64,000 nt of DNA from Pleionea litopenaei (GCF_031198435.1 NZ_CP133548.1:3816001-3880000), one strand, 5' to 3'. Shown: positions 1-8,534, counted from the stretch's first letter. Notes: generated by a model from the sequence alone, not told the origin. Numbers and translations: made by a program.

Positions 1-211
1 AGGATGTGTCTAAGAGAGCTTGATTGCTTTGCTTAAAACGTTCGAAATACATTCCTGAAGCATTTGCTACCTGATTAAAGTACTGAGTTTGCAATTGGCG
101 TTCGAATTCTTGTGCTCGTTGTTGATCTTGTTGATAGCCTAGCCAGTTAATTCCCAGCACAAAAAGGCTAATCGCAATCAGTAGACCGGTTATCTTTATT
201 TTTAAACTCAT
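1..211 (-). CDS. Membrane-anchored protein, N-terminal fragment (cut by window edge)
   Basis: The frame starts at an ATG at 211 and stays open to the left edge, giving 70 residues. The N-terminus (MSLKIKITGLLIAISLFVLG) is a short basic stretch followed by one hydrophobic segment, about residues 3-24. After it comes a Gln/Glu/Arg-rich, probably helical region (QQDQQRAQEFERQLQTQ). This layout is common in the periplasmic sensor part of chemoreceptors, sensor kinases and diguanylate cyclases, but no domain that would decide the function lies inside the window. The function is therefore unknown. It is transcribed away from panE, in the same direction, about 100 bp downstream. Confidence 0.6.
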   Translation of the reverse strand, partial: MSLKIKITGLLIAISLFVLGINWLGYQQDQQRAQEFERQLQTQYFNQVANASGMYFERFKQSNQALLDTS

Positions 212-295
212 TGTTGATCCCTTATTTCAACTAGTGCTCCAAGGCAGCCTAATTCTACTTGATATAACTCTAGCAAAATGTGATTAGGTTCTCTT

Positions 296-315
296 GCTAA
301 TTTTTTAAAATTAGC
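296..315. other. A/T-rich hairpin abutting the panE stop codon
   Basis: GCTAATTTT and AAAATTAGC form a perfect 9-bp inverted repeat with a 2-nt loop, directly next to the panE stop codon. It has no real T tract after it on the minus strand, so it may be only a weak terminator or an mRNA 3' stabilising stem. Confidence 0.3.
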
Positions 316-1227
316 TCAATTTTTGAGACTTGAAAGCTGCTCGTAGATTGCAGAATGGAGAGGAAGGGTTAGATTCTCTTGTTTGGCCGCTTGTAACAGG
401 AAGCCAGTAATGCTTTCTAGTTCTAAAGGACGATGGGCGACCTTGTCTTGAAGCATAGAGCTGACATTGAGTTGGGTCTGCTGAGCGACTTGGCTGACTA
501 AGTGAACCAGGTCAAGTTCTTGAAGCTGTGGGCAGCATCTTAAGAGCAAAGGTGCCAATTCATTGATTAGACTATGCATATGCTCACGATAAGCGGGTTG
601 CGTTAAGAGTTCACCATTGCGGCATTCATAGAGAGCGGTCAGGGGATTGATCACTGCATTAATGACCAGCTTTTTCCACTGTGCAGGTTGAATATTATTG
701 GTCCATTGAGTGGTGGGGAGTGCTTCATTGAGTGTTGCTAAAAGTTGCGGAATGTCATTAAAGTTTTGAGCATTGAGGGCATCTCCAATAGTGGTCTGTC
801 CGGTACCTGCGTGGATCCATTGCTGGTCTTTACGATAAGCACCTTGCGTCGACACCGCAACCATCAATCGACTTTTAGAAAAATAATCTTTAGCGCAATG
901 TGCGTGTCCCATACCATTTTGAAATAAAATAACTTTTGAGCCCTCGGTAGCGGTTAATTGAGATGATTCAAGTGCCGTTGAAAGTTGGTAGCTTTTCACA
1001 CATACCAGTAACACATCTTTTTCTTCTAATGGTACTTTTTTTGAAGTAACAACGGGAACTTTTGATATTTGTTTATCAAGTGACTTAAATTCAATATGTT
1101 CAGGCAGCTTTCGGTTATTTGAAGGCCAAACCGAAACCGAAAGACCTTTTTTGAACAAGGCTTGGTACCACAGTCCTCCGATGGCGCCTAGTCCAAGAAT
1201 ATGAAATTGAAAGTCAGTTTTGCTCAT
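316..1227 (-). CDS. panE: 2-dehydropantoate 2-reductase (ketopantoate reductase)
   Basis: The 303-residue product fits NADPH-dependent ketopantoate reductase, which makes pantoate for pantothenate and coenzyme A. The N-terminus has the Rossmann dinucleotide motif GLGAIGGLW (residues 12-20). A central KSYQL segment contains a Lys typical of the family. The C-terminal helical domain has the WKKLVINAVINPLTAL signature, which in this family includes the catalytic Lys and the Asn residues. Length matches the family (about 300 residues). Its start lies inside the end of ampG (14-nt overlap), so it is the last gene of the ABC-exporter/ampG operon and probably translationally coupled. Some family members act on other 2-oxo acids, so substrate assignment is by family only. 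Confidence 0.85.
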   Translation of the reverse strand: MSKTDFQFHILGLGAIGGLWYQALFKKGLSVSVWPSNNRKLPEHIEFKSLDKQISKVPVVTSKKVPLEEKDVLLVCVKSYQLSTALESSQLTATEGSKVILFQNGMGHAHCAKDYFSKSRLMVAVSTQGAYRKDQQWIHAGTGQTTIGDALNAQNFNDIPQLLATLNEALPTTQWTNNIQPAQWKKLVINAVINPLTALYECRNGELLTQPAYREHMHSLINELAPLLLRCCPQLQELDLVHLVSQVAQQTQLNVSSMLQDKVAHRPLELESITGFLLQAAKQENLTLPLHSAIYEQLSSLKN

Positions 1228-2773
1228 TGATTTCTAATCGTTTTCGCAATAAAAAAATCAAAAATATAACGGGTACTCCCATAGCGCTGGCAAGAATAAA
1301 GAAGTTTTCATACCCCATGTTGGTTACCATTGCTCCTGAATAGCCGCCGATGACTTTCGGTAAAAAAGACATTAAAGAGCTAAATATTGCGTACTGAATC
1401 GCGGTAAAGGAAACATTGGTGATGCTGGCTAAAAAAGCAACGAAAGCCGCACTTGCTAACCCGGCGGTAAGGTTATCGGCTGAAATTACGATATAAAATA
1501 AAGTTAAGTTGTGTCCTGCTTGCGCTAACGCCACGAACAGTAAGTTGGTCGCGACAGTCAGAATGGCTCCAAGCAATAGAATTCTTAACACACCAAATCG
1601 CAACGAAAGCAATCCTCCTAAAAAGCCACCAAGAATCATCATAATCAAGCCGAAGGTTTTAGATACTTCTGCGATTTCTTGCTTACTGAACCCCATGTCG
1701 TGATAAAACACATTGGCTATAACGCCTAAGACAATATCTGAAATTCGGTAGAAGCCAATAAACAATAACAGTAGCAAAGCCAGCTTCACGCCGTAACGTT
1801 GAAAGAAATCGAGAACCGGAATGAGGTAACTTTGTCTAGCTAAATCTCGTTCAACAAACCCTAAACGATCAAGGAATAAGCCAACCAAGAGGGTCGCAAG
1901 TGCGGCACTTGGAATTCGACAAAGTTCAGTAATCGCCCCAGATAGAGCTGAGTTATCCGTCATAAGGAACAACTCAGCTTTCAGTAGTGAAAATTGATCG
2001 GCGGTAAATACGCAGAATGAAATAAACGTTGCAGCACAAAGCATAAAAACTATAAAAAAGCGCAAATACTGATGTTGAGTAAACGCTGTATACTTTTGAC
2101 GTTGTAATTCAGGTTCTTTAGCGATTAAGGTTGTGGTAATTCCGACTAACATCAGGCTTGCCATTATATAATAGGTCAAGCGCCAAGCTTCGTATGAGTA
2201 GGACTGTGAGGTTGAGCCAAGGCTTTCAGCCAGTAAAAGAGCACCCGCTCCCGACAGCAGCATACCGCCTCGATATCCCGCTATGTAAGTCGAACTGAGT
2301 AAAGCTTGCAGGTCGGTACTGGCAATTTCAATTCGATAAGCATCAATGATGACGTCTTGAGTCGCACTAGAGAAGCCTAAAAGCACCGTTGCAATGGCTA
2401 GACTGGTTAACGCTTGCGTGCCAGAACCAGGATTGAAAGATCCCATTAACGCGATGGCCGATAAAACGGCCAGTTGACTTAACAATAACCAGCCACGACG
2501 ACGACCTAAGCGAAGAGTTAGCCAGGGTAGCGGAATTCGGTCGACCAATGGAGCCCATAGAAATTTAAAGGAGTAAGCAAGCGCCCCCCAACTAAAATAG
2601 GTGACTGTAGACTTCTCGATTCCGGCCTCGCTAAGCCAGAGTGATAAGGAAGAAAAAATAAGCGCTAAAGGTAAGCCTGCTGATAATCCTAAAAACAGCA
2701 TGGTTACAACTTGTGGATGGCGAAATGCTTTAAGTGTACCTAGCCAGCTTTTTTGAGTAGTGGTTGACGACAT
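1214..2773 (-). CDS. ampG: AmpG-type muropeptide permease (MFS)
   Basis: This 519-residue polytopic protein resembles AmpG, the inner-membrane importer of GlcNAc-anhydroMurNAc peptides for peptidoglycan recycling. The N-terminus LGLSAGLPLALIFSSLSLWL is the usual AmpG opening. It is followed by WAPLVDR and a basic LGRRRGW loop between transmembrane segments 2 and 3, and by the SATQDVIIDAYRIE motif with acidic residues in helix 4 that is characteristic of this family. At least 12 hydrophobic segments are present. It starts 2 nt after the ABC permease stop and overlaps panE, so it lies in one operon with them. In E. coli ampG sits beside yajG; here a yajG-like gene lies about 3 kb upstream on the same strand. 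Confidence 0.85.
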   Translation of the reverse strand: MSSTTTQKSWLGTLKAFRHPQVVTMLFLGLSAGLPLALIFSSLSLWLSEAGIEKSTVTYFSWGALAYSFKFLWAPLVDRIPLPWLTLRLGRRRGWLLLSQLAVLSAIALMGSFNPGSGTQALTSLAIATVLLGFSSATQDVIIDAYRIEIASTDLQALLSSTYIAGYRGGMLLSGAGALLLAESLGSTSQSYSYEAWRLTYYIMASLMLVGITTTLIAKEPELQRQKYTAFTQHQYLRFFIVFMLCAATFISFCVFTADQFSLLKAELFLMTDNSALSGAITELCRIPSAALATLLVGLFLDRLGFVERDLARQSYLIPVLDFFQRYGVKLALLLLLFIGFYRISDIVLGVIANVFYHDMGFSKQEIAEVSKTFGLIMMILGGFLGGLLSLRFGVLRILLLGAILTVATNLLFVALAQAGHNLTLFYIVISADNLTAGLASAAFVAFLASITNVSFTAIQYAIFSSLMSFLPKVIGGYSGAMVTNMGYENFFILASAMGVPVIFLIFLLRKRLEINEQN

Positions 2774-2775
2774 TA

Positions 2776-3783
2776 TTAACGGTTACTTCCCCAGCTGAAA
2801 AATTTAGCACCCAGTGTAACGAATACGATTGTCATAAGGGTCAGTATCATTAAATGCCAAGCGACTTCTTGAATTCCAGCACCGTCTATCATCACCGCCC
2901 TAAGAGCGTCGATCATATGTGTGAGAGGAAGTAATTGTGCGGCTGATTGGACCCATTGTGGTGCTCCCTCTAAGCTAAACCATACGCCTGATAATAACAT
3001 CATTGGCCAAGACGCCATGTTTAGTAACCCGCCAGTCAGTTCCTCACTTTGAAGTCGTGCTGCAACCAGCAACCCCAGGGCGACAAGGCTAGCCGTACCA
3101 AGCGCCAAAATAAGTAGCAGCAGCATTAAACTACCTTCGACAAGAAAGCCCAATGATAACCAAGTAATCAAAAAAATACTTGATGAAATAGCAAGTACGA
3201 TCATAAACCGAGAGAGTAATTGCGCGGTGATGAATTCAATTGAGGAAACCGGAGTTGCACTTATTCGTTTTAAAACCCCATTTTTGCGGTAACGAACGAT
3301 AACGTATCCTACCCCGAATAAACTACTGAACATCACATTCATACTGAGTATTCCTGGAACTACCCAATCAACATAGCGAATGGCTTGACCATTCACTTGT
3401 TGTTGCTCAAAGCTGGCAAGGTAGTCGCTCAAAACACCAAGAGCAAGATAACCTTTTGAAGACTGTTGATTCACGTAATACAACTTAAGCGTAGGATTAA
3501 TAACTAAATCAATTTGATGATGTGACAGCTTGTTGTTAGCTTCTTGTTGTGACTGGTAAAAAACAAATTCCGTATATTTAATCGTTTCGAGCTCGCTCGG
3601 TTTCTCTTGTGTGTCAACTAAGCCTACTTTAAGTTCGGTCGTATTTGGCTTATCAAAGACGACTGCCATACCTACAATTAACAACAGTGGAAATGCGAGG
3701 TTCCAACTGAGCGCTGAGCGATCTCGCCAAAACTCTAAATTGCGAGTTTTAAAAATTGCTAAAAATCGTCGCGCTTTAAACAT
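2776..3783 (-). CDS. ABC-2 type transporter permease
   Basis: The 335-residue protein has one N-terminal membrane segment after a basic leader (SWNLAFPLLLIVGMAVVF), and then an extracytoplasmic domain of about 120 residues. A cluster of five or six membrane helices follows, beginning near VPGILSMNVMFSSLFGVGYV. The cytoplasmic RYRKNGVLKRISATP loop after the second helix is typical of ABC-2 exporters of the DrrB/YhhJ/NatB kind. The ATG lies one nucleotide after the ATPase stop, with GAGAGG 7 nt upstream, which indicates tight coupling. Together they form one exporter; the substrate cannot be read from sequence. The downstream ampG and panE genes do not settle it. Confidence 0.82.
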   Translation of the reverse strand: MFKARRFLAIFKTRNLEFWRDRSALSWNLAFPLLLIVGMAVVFDKPNTTELKVGLVDTQEKPSELETIKYTEFVFYQSQQEANNKLSHHQIDLVINPTLKLYYVNQQSSKGYLALGVLSDYLASFEQQQVNGQAIRYVDWVVPGILSMNVMFSSLFGVGYVIVRYRKNGVLKRISATPVSSIEFITAQLLSRFMIVLAISSSIFLITWLSLGFLVEGSLMLLLLILALGTASLVALGLLVAARLQSEELTGGLLNMASWPMMLLSGVWFSLEGAPQWVQSAAQLLPLTHMIDALRAVMIDGAGIQEVAWHLMILTLMTIVFVTLGAKFFSWGSNR

Positions 3784-3784
3784 G

Positions 3785-4669
3785 TTAGCCTCTCAGTTGA
3801 TGCCCAGTTAAACTTATAAAAAGATCCTCAAGGTTAGGCTTATGTATGTAAAGATCTTGTAATGGAATATTCAACCGCAAAAGCGCTTGTATATCCAATT
3901 CGACATTTTCTGAGGCAAGTTCAATATAGTCTTGAGATTGATCAATTCTATCTTTGAATGAGGTTTGGAGTTTGTCTAAAAATGTGGATGGCAAACGAAT
4001 AAGGTTGCTACTGAAATGCTGTTTTAGAAGTTGCGTTGGTGCACCTTGCGCAATGATGGTTCCTCGATCCATTATCGCAATTTCGTCGCATAAAATTTGA
4101 GCTTCATCCATATAATGAGTGGTTAATAATAAGGTCTTGCCTTGTGATTTAATCTTTTTAACCAGCTCCCAAAAATTTCTTCTCGATTGAGGGTCCAGCC
4201 CAGTTGTTGGTTCATCGAGATAGATGACTTGAGGGTTATGAATTAATGCGAGTGCTAAAAGCAGGCGCTGTCGTTGTCCACCTGACAGCTTTTGTGTATT
4301 TTGCTGTAAATAGTCTTGCAAAGCACATAGGGTAATGAGTGAATCCATATGCTCTCGATTGCTGTACAAATCTGCAAACATCGAGAGTGATTCATAAACG
4401 GTAATATGATCTTGCAAGGCAGTATTTTGAAATTGGATCCCGATAAATTCTTGAGTATTTAAATGATCGGGTTTGTGCGGATAGTTTATCTCACCGTGAT
4501 CTGGCTTGAGTAAGCCTTCAATCATTTCAAGAGTGGTGGTTTTTCCTGCACCGTTTGGACCTAATAAGCCAAAACAAGTTCCTTGCTTGACAGAAAATGA
4601 AACGTCGTTGACTGCGACAAGAGAGTCAAAGGATTTTTTTAGATGAGAAACGATAATTGCATCAGTCAT
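3785..4669 (-). CDS. ABC transporter ATP-binding protein
   Basis: The 294-residue nucleotide-binding subunit has Walker A GPNGAGKTT (about residues 37-45), a Q-loop region (GIQFQNT), the signature LSGGQRQR, Walker B VIYLDEPTTGLDP and the H-loop TTHYMDEA. A C-terminal extension of about 80 residues is typical of the DrrA/CcmA-like export family. It pairs with the ABC-2 permease directly downstream. There is no Shine-Dalgarno motif at the usual distance, and the ATG lies inside the 3' arm of a perfect 12-bp hairpin (4659-4692), so its translation may be gated. The first internal Met lies after the Walker A motif, so a later start is not credible. Confidence 0.9.
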   Translation of the reverse strand: MTDAIIVSHLKKSFDSLVAVNDVSFSVKQGTCFGLLGPNGAGKTTTLEMIEGLLKPDHGEINYPHKPDHLNTQEFIGIQFQNTALQDHITVYESLSMFADLYSNREHMDSLITLCALQDYLQQNTQKLSGGQRQRLLLALALIHNPQVIYLDEPTTGLDPQSRRNFWELVKKIKSQGKTLLLTTHYMDEAQILCDEIAIMDRGTIIAQGAPTQLLKQHFSSNLIRLPSTFLDKLQTSFKDRIDQSQDYIELASENVELDIQALLRLNIPLQDLYIHKPNLEDLFISLTGHQLRG

Positions 4670-4692
4670 TAAGCCAGTTTAATGACTGATGC
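4659..4692 (-). promoter_or_regulatory. Perfect 12-bp inverted repeat covering the ABC ATPase start codon
   Basis: GCATCAGTCATT (4659-4670) and AATGACTGATGC (4681-4692) are exact reverse complements separated by 10 nt. On the minus strand the second arm holds the ATG of the ATPase gene. No T tract follows, so it does not look like a terminator. A stem here would hide the start codon in mRNA; as DNA it could instead be an operator. Confidence 0.6.
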
Positions 4693-4731
4693 AGTTTAGA
4701 ACAACTATTTATTAGTCTTTTTAAGTTGCGA

Positions 4732-5472
4732 CTAAAAATGATAGGTTGCGTTGACAAAAACACCATCGAATTCGAGATCGGATGTGAAGTCATCTTCATC
4801 ATCTAATTCGAGAGAAAAGTTTCGAACACCACCTTCAATGCCTAAGCCAAACGACGTTTCATAACCGAGTACAAATGCGGTATCGGTTACTGTGTTACCG
4901 CTGTGACTAATATAGTTAAGTGTTGCGCTTAAGCTTAAACCGGTCAGAGGTAAATCGAAACGCGCTTTGCCATACAGCATAGGGAGCGTTTCATTAAAGG
5001 TTTCATAGGCTTCGTTAGCGGCATTGTTGGCATCAGTAACTCGAACGTAGCCGTCAAATTTTCGACCAGTAAGTCCGAGATCTAAATTTACCCAATTGTC
5101 GAGAATTTCGTAGTACAGAGTGTAATCACGATGACTCAAATCGAAGTCGGTATCTACATCACCTGCAAAGGCTTGTCCACCAAAGGTACCGGTGAAGGTT
5201 CCGGAACCTGAAGACGACATATCTTGATCGGCAACTCGAATGTTTGGAATAACTGGAATCGGATGCTCGAAAGCGATGTAGAGTGTCGATTGGTTGTCAT
5301 CGTCGACATTGATGTTTGAGTCAAAATCTAAAGATTGTGTAGAACCGTTGGCGATGGTTCCTTTGAAGTCTGGTTTCCAATGGCCATACCCAGCATAAAC
5401 GCCAAGCATGTCAGCTTGAGTCGCTAGGCTGAATAACGATGCGATCGCTAAGACAGACAGTTGCTTTTTCAT
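4732..5472 (-). CDS. Outer-membrane beta-barrel protein (TIGR04219-like)
   Basis: From the ATG at 5472 the product is 246 residues. I chose this start over the upstream in-frame ATG at 5493 because AAAGAGAG lies about 7 nt before it and a clean signal peptide follows (MKKQLSVLAIASLFSLATQA, cut before DML). The mature part has alternating polar/aromatic strands, many Asp/Asn turns and a final TYHF ending in Phe, as in outer-membrane barrels. The opening LGVYAGYGHWKPDF and the YYEILDNWVNLDLGLTGRK block recall the uncharacterised TIGR04219 family; this is from memory. It lies 62 bp upstream of the ABC ATPase, so co-transcription is possible. Function unknown. Confidence 0.72.
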   Translation of the reverse strand: MKKQLSVLAIASLFSLATQADMLGVYAGYGHWKPDFKGTIANGSTQSLDFDSNINVDDDNQSTLYIAFEHPIPVIPNIRVADQDMSSSGSGTFTGTFGGQAFAGDVDTDFDLSHRDYTLYYEILDNWVNLDLGLTGRKFDGYVRVTDANNAANEAYETFNETLPMLYGKARFDLPLTGLSLSATLNYISHSGNTVTDTAFVLGYETSFGLGIEGGVRNFSLELDDEDDFTSDLEFDGVFVNATYHF

Positions 5473-5611
5473 AATTTTGCTCTCTTTTTGCATTATTTCA
5501 TTTCTAACTTAGGCTATTCTAGTCGATAAATCTTTGACTTGTAACACATAATTTTCATGAGATGAGGCATTTTCGCGACAAGCGGTGGAGTTTTCACTGC
5601 ATCTAACGGGC

Positions 5612-5636
5612 AAAAAAAAGGCGCATAGAGCGCCTT
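5612..5636 (-). terminator. Rho-independent terminator of rlmG-yajG
   Basis: On the minus strand AAGGCGC-TCTAT-GCGCCTT is followed directly by a run of eight T (5619-5612). It lies about 140 nt after the yajG stop. Its presence inside a small open frame at 5514-5729 argues that the frame is not a gene. Confidence 0.88.
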
Positions 5637-5777
5637 GTGGAAATGTAGAGGGTTAAAAGAGCCGAAAAACGCCAGACGCTGTTTGATTCGACTCATAGTA
5701 AATTTTAGTTCATCGGTAGGTTTTAGCAAAATTATTCAATATATTGTGTCTTCATCAAACACCGCGGCTATATAATG

Positions 5778-6347
5778 TTACTGCATATTCTGGCTGATGA
5801 AATCTTGTACACTATCATCAGTGAGAGCGGTTGCTAATAGCTTTCCAACAACGTCGTTCGTTAGTCCGGTAACTTCTGAATCATTGGCTTGACCGACGAC
5901 GATAAGTTGTTGCGAACGAGAAAATGTTTTTCGGAATGTTTTCGGTTTTCGAGTGAGTTCAACGGCGAGGTTACCTTTAACAATAATTTCATCGCTCACA
6001 GCACTCGGCTCGATAACCACAGAGAACTCTGAGAAGTTTAATCGAATAACCACATCAGAGAAGTGTTTGTTCGAACTGATTTTATACCCTGATTTTATTA
6101 AACCATCGATAAGCCCTTGCTTAACTGATTTTGCGAAGTCATTGTCTGCATTGAGAGAAAGCTTTCCCTGATCGCTATTTACTTGCGATGCTGGAGGAAT
6201 GACTTCCACCATTGCGGTTTTATTTTCTACTTTGTTTGATTGATTAAAAGATACTTCTGGATCAATGGTGTAGTGGGTCGGCCTACCGCTGCAGCTGATT
6301 AAGCCAATACTTAGTAGAATTAAAAAAAGCTTCGAGTCATTATTCAC
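5778..6347 (-). CDS. yajG: YajG-family lipoprotein
   Basis: The 189-residue product begins with a short lipoprotein signal (MNNDSKLFLILLSIGLISC) with lipobox LISC and mature Cys-Ser, which by the E. coli +2 rule points to the outer membrane. The remainder (for example VEVIPPASQVNSDQGKLS and LTNDVVGKLLATALTD) fits YajG, a conserved gammaproteobacterial lipoprotein of unknown role. The only workable start is a GTG overlapping the rlmG stop as GTGA, with AGAGG immediately before it. That is too close for normal initiation and suggests reinitiation by coupling to rlmG. A strong terminator lies downstream. Confidence 0.75.
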   Translation of the reverse strand: MNNDSKLFLILLSIGLISCSGRPTHYTIDPEVSFNQSNKVENKTAMVEVIPPASQVNSDQGKLSLNADNDFAKSVKQGLIDGLIKSGYKISSNKHFSDVVIRLNFSEFSVVIEPSAVSDEIIVKGNLAVELTRKPKTFRKTFSRSQQLIVVGQANDSEVTGLTNDVVGKLLATALTDDSVQDFISQNMQ

Positions 6348-7513
6348 TCCTCTGACGGGTTGAATGTTGATTGTAATACAACAAACTTGTTATTGGATGC
6401 GATGAATGTAACGTTTCCAAAAAGTTTTCGTAACACTTTGTGATAGTCAAGGTGTCGATTGGCGACCACGATCATTGCGCCATTCGGTTGCAACTTCTGT
6501 AAGGATTGCTTAAACATGAAATGGGCCGTGTCGGTTGTTGTTCGCCTTTGTTGATGAAAGGGAGGGTTACATAAAATTAAATCAAACTTTTGCTCAGATG
6601 CCTCAGAAAAAATGTTGCTGGTAATGAATTGGCCATTGCTTCTGTCATTCAGTCGAAAGGTTTCTTCTGCGGCGCGAACAGCACTGTATGACTCATCAAA
6701 ACCGAAGATTCGTGAATTTGGATAGTAAAAACTTGCAACAATAGATAAAACACCGTTACCGCATCCGAGATCGGCAATGGCTGTGACGTTTAAGTCCCGC
6801 GGAAAATGTTCGATTAAAAAGCGTGCGCCAATGTCTAATGACTGATGACTAAAAACGTTAGGTAAGTTGGCGATAATTAAGCTTGGCACATCCCGCATTG
6901 GTGGAATTACAAAGCTGGAGAATTCTTCTGGAAGCTGTTTAACACTCGACACCATTTCACCTTGCAAGACGCGAGCTTTTTTTTCTGCGCGACCAGGATT
7001 TAAATTGTCTACGAAGTTTTCATTGATGGTCCGTAGATTTGTGGTAATGAACTTTTGCATGATGCCGATCAATATGGGTGTCGCGGGATAAAGGTAGGCT
7101 AATAGAGTTAATTGCTGGCGATAAAAGCTCAAGTTTTTGGTTGGTCGAATGATAATCAGGTCAACCTGTGCAGGTAGCGAGTGATGACTCGAAGCACCGC
7201 TTATGGCAGGGAGTTGATTGCGCTTTAAATTGTATTCAGTTGCTTTATGGCTCAAATAGGAATCGTTCCAATGAGTTAACCGAGCAGCTAACGCCAAAGC
7301 ACAACTCAATGCGCCAAAGTGATCGTTGATGACTAAAATATGTTTTTGCGGTTCTGTCTCGTTTATCGATTGCGGGCTAAAAGTGGTTAACCATTGCTGA
7401 GTCCTTTGCAGTAAAAGGTGATCGGCATGATCCCAGGGCAGTAAACTCGGATCATGAGTCGTTGGGTAACGCTCGAGTTGGTTGTCGCCAAAAGCGTGTT
7501 GGAAAACTGGCAT
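6344..7513 (-). CDS. rlmG: 23S rRNA (guanine-1835-N2) methyltransferase
   Basis: From the ATG at 7513 the product is 389 residues. It has two related halves as in RlmG: a degenerate N-terminal half and an active C-terminal Rossmann methyltransferase with the SAM-binding DLGCGNGVLS and the catalytic NPPFHQQ near residue 317. The tail VANRHLDYHKVLRKLFGNV and ASNNKFVVL matches the RlmG ending closely. RlmG methylates G1835 of 23S rRNA; the related RsmC (16S G1207) is the main alternative, but the end motifs favour RlmG. AGAAGGTG sits just before this ATG, which is better supported than the TTG at 7531. It overlaps yajG by 4 nt. Confidence 0.88.
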   Translation of the reverse strand: MPVFQHAFGDNQLERYPTTHDPSLLPWDHADHLLLQRTQQWLTTFSPQSINETEPQKHILVINDHFGALSCALALAARLTHWNDSYLSHKATEYNLKRNQLPAISGASSHHSLPAQVDLIIIRPTKNLSFYRQQLTLLAYLYPATPILIGIMQKFITTNLRTINENFVDNLNPGRAEKKARVLQGEMVSSVKQLPEEFSSFVIPPMRDVPSLIIANLPNVFSHQSLDIGARFLIEHFPRDLNVTAIADLGCGNGVLSIVASFYYPNSRIFGFDESYSAVRAAEETFRLNDRSNGQFITSNIFSEASEQKFDLILCNPPFHQQRRTTTDTAHFMFKQSLQKLQPNGAMIVVANRHLDYHKVLRKLFGNVTFIASNNKFVVLQSTFNPSEE

Positions 7514-7587
7514 GTCACCTTCTATAGTCAATGTGCATTATCGATTCACGCAATATTATCGCGAGAAAATTCAGTAAAGTGAATGAC

Positions 7588-7617
7588 TTCATAAAATAGT
7601 CATGTATAAGGTATAGT
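7588..7617 (+). promoter_or_regulatory. Possible sigma70 promoter for phaB
   Basis: TTCATA (7588-7593) and TATAGT (7612-7617) with an 18-nt spacer lie in the divergent rlmG/phaB gap, about 47 nt before the phaB start. Both hexamers are imperfect, so this is tentative. Confidence 0.3.
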
Positions 7618-7663
7618 TTGCGTAGTCAACATCGATCAGGAAATTACTAACAGGAGAGTCAGT

Positions 7664-8410
7664 ATGGTGTCTCGAGTTGCATTGGTAACAGGTGGAACAG
7701 GTGGTATAGGTACGGCGATTTGTCAGCGTTTAGCACAAGAGGGCTATAAAGTTGCAGCTGGGTACAACAGCGGTGGCGACCATGATCGAGCGAGAGCTTG
7801 GCAGCAAGAGCAGGCAAAAGCAGGCTACGAATTTGATATCAGTTATGGCGACGTGCGCGATTATGACTCTTGCACCGCGTGCATTGCCCATGTTGAAGAG
7901 GCACTCGGACCGATAGATATTTTGGTTAACAATGCCGGTGTAACTAGAGACGCTACATTAAAGAAAATGTCGCAAAATCAATGGAGTGAAGTTCTGAGTG
8001 CCAACTTAGATTCCGTCTTTAATATGACCCGGAATGTGATTAATGGAATGATTGAGCGCCAGTATGGGCGAATTATCAATGTCTCTTCAATCAACGCCCA
8101 AAAAGGTCAATTGGGTCAAACCAATTACTCCGCAGCCAAGGCTGGAATGCATGGTTTTACCAAGGCGCTGTCGCAAGAAGTTGCTCGTAAGGGAATTACT
8201 GTCAATACGGTTTCACCTGGCTATATTGCGACCAAAATGGTGATGGCGGTGGCAGAAGAAATTCGTGAGCACATAATTTCGGGAATTCCGGTTGGACGTT
8301 TGGGATTGCCAGAAGAAGTTGCGCATGCCGTATCCTTCTTAGCATCTGAGCAATCTGGCTTTATCACCGGATCAAACTTATCAGTGAACGGTGGACAACA
8401 CATGTTCTAA
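7664..8410 (+). CDS. phaB: Acetoacetyl-CoA reductase (PhaB-type SDR)
   Basis: The 248-residue short-chain dehydrogenase has the cofactor motif TGGTGGIG (residues 10-17), the NNAG motif and the catalytic Ser-Tyr-Lys set (NVSSIN, then YSAAK). It ends in NGGQHMF, as PhaB enzymes commonly do. PhaB reduces acetoacetyl-CoA to (R)-3-hydroxybutyryl-CoA with NADPH for polyhydroxyalkanoate synthesis. FabG, the fatty-acid reductase, is the close alternative; the GYNSGG stretch after strand 2 and the C-terminus favour PhaB. AGGAGA lies 7 nt before the ATG. No phaA or phaC gene is nearby, so it stands alone here. Confidence 0.82.
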   Translation: MVSRVALVTGGTGGIGTAICQRLAQEGYKVAAGYNSGGDHDRARAWQQEQAKAGYEFDISYGDVRDYDSCTACIAHVEEALGPIDILVNNAGVTRDATLKKMSQNQWSEVLSANLDSVFNMTRNVINGMIERQYGRIINVSSINAQKGQLGQTNYSAAKAGMHGFTKALSQEVARKGITVNTVSPGYIATKMVMAVAEEIREHIISGIPVGRLGLPEEVAHAVSFLASEQSGFITGSNLSVNGGQHMF

Positions 8411-8464
8411 AAGGGCCAAGGCTCTCTATTAGAGCGGCTTGAGCAAAACCGCTCGTATTGCTCC

Positions 8465-8534
8465 TAGTTTAGCGGGGTTAGTTTAACTGACCTAGTCTAA
8501 CTGACTTGGCTTTACTGATTTGTTTAAATTGATT
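8465..8534. repeat. Five imperfect 14-bp tandem repeats
   Basis: Units at 8465-8478, 8479-8492, 8493-8506, 8507-8520 and 8521-8534 each resemble TAGTTTAACTGACT; copies 2 and 3 are closest (TAGTTTAACTGACC and TAGTCTAACTGACT). The outer copies have decayed. The units are contiguous without spacers. Confidence 0.65.

Noticed and set aside
4659-4692. Terminator for the barrel gene
   Set aside because: The hairpin lacks a T tract on either strand and includes the next gene's start codon, so it is listed as a regulatory candidate.
5514-5729. 71-residue minus-strand open frame between the barrel gene and yajG
   Set aside because: It spans the strong yajG terminator, lacks family features and has no good ribosome site.
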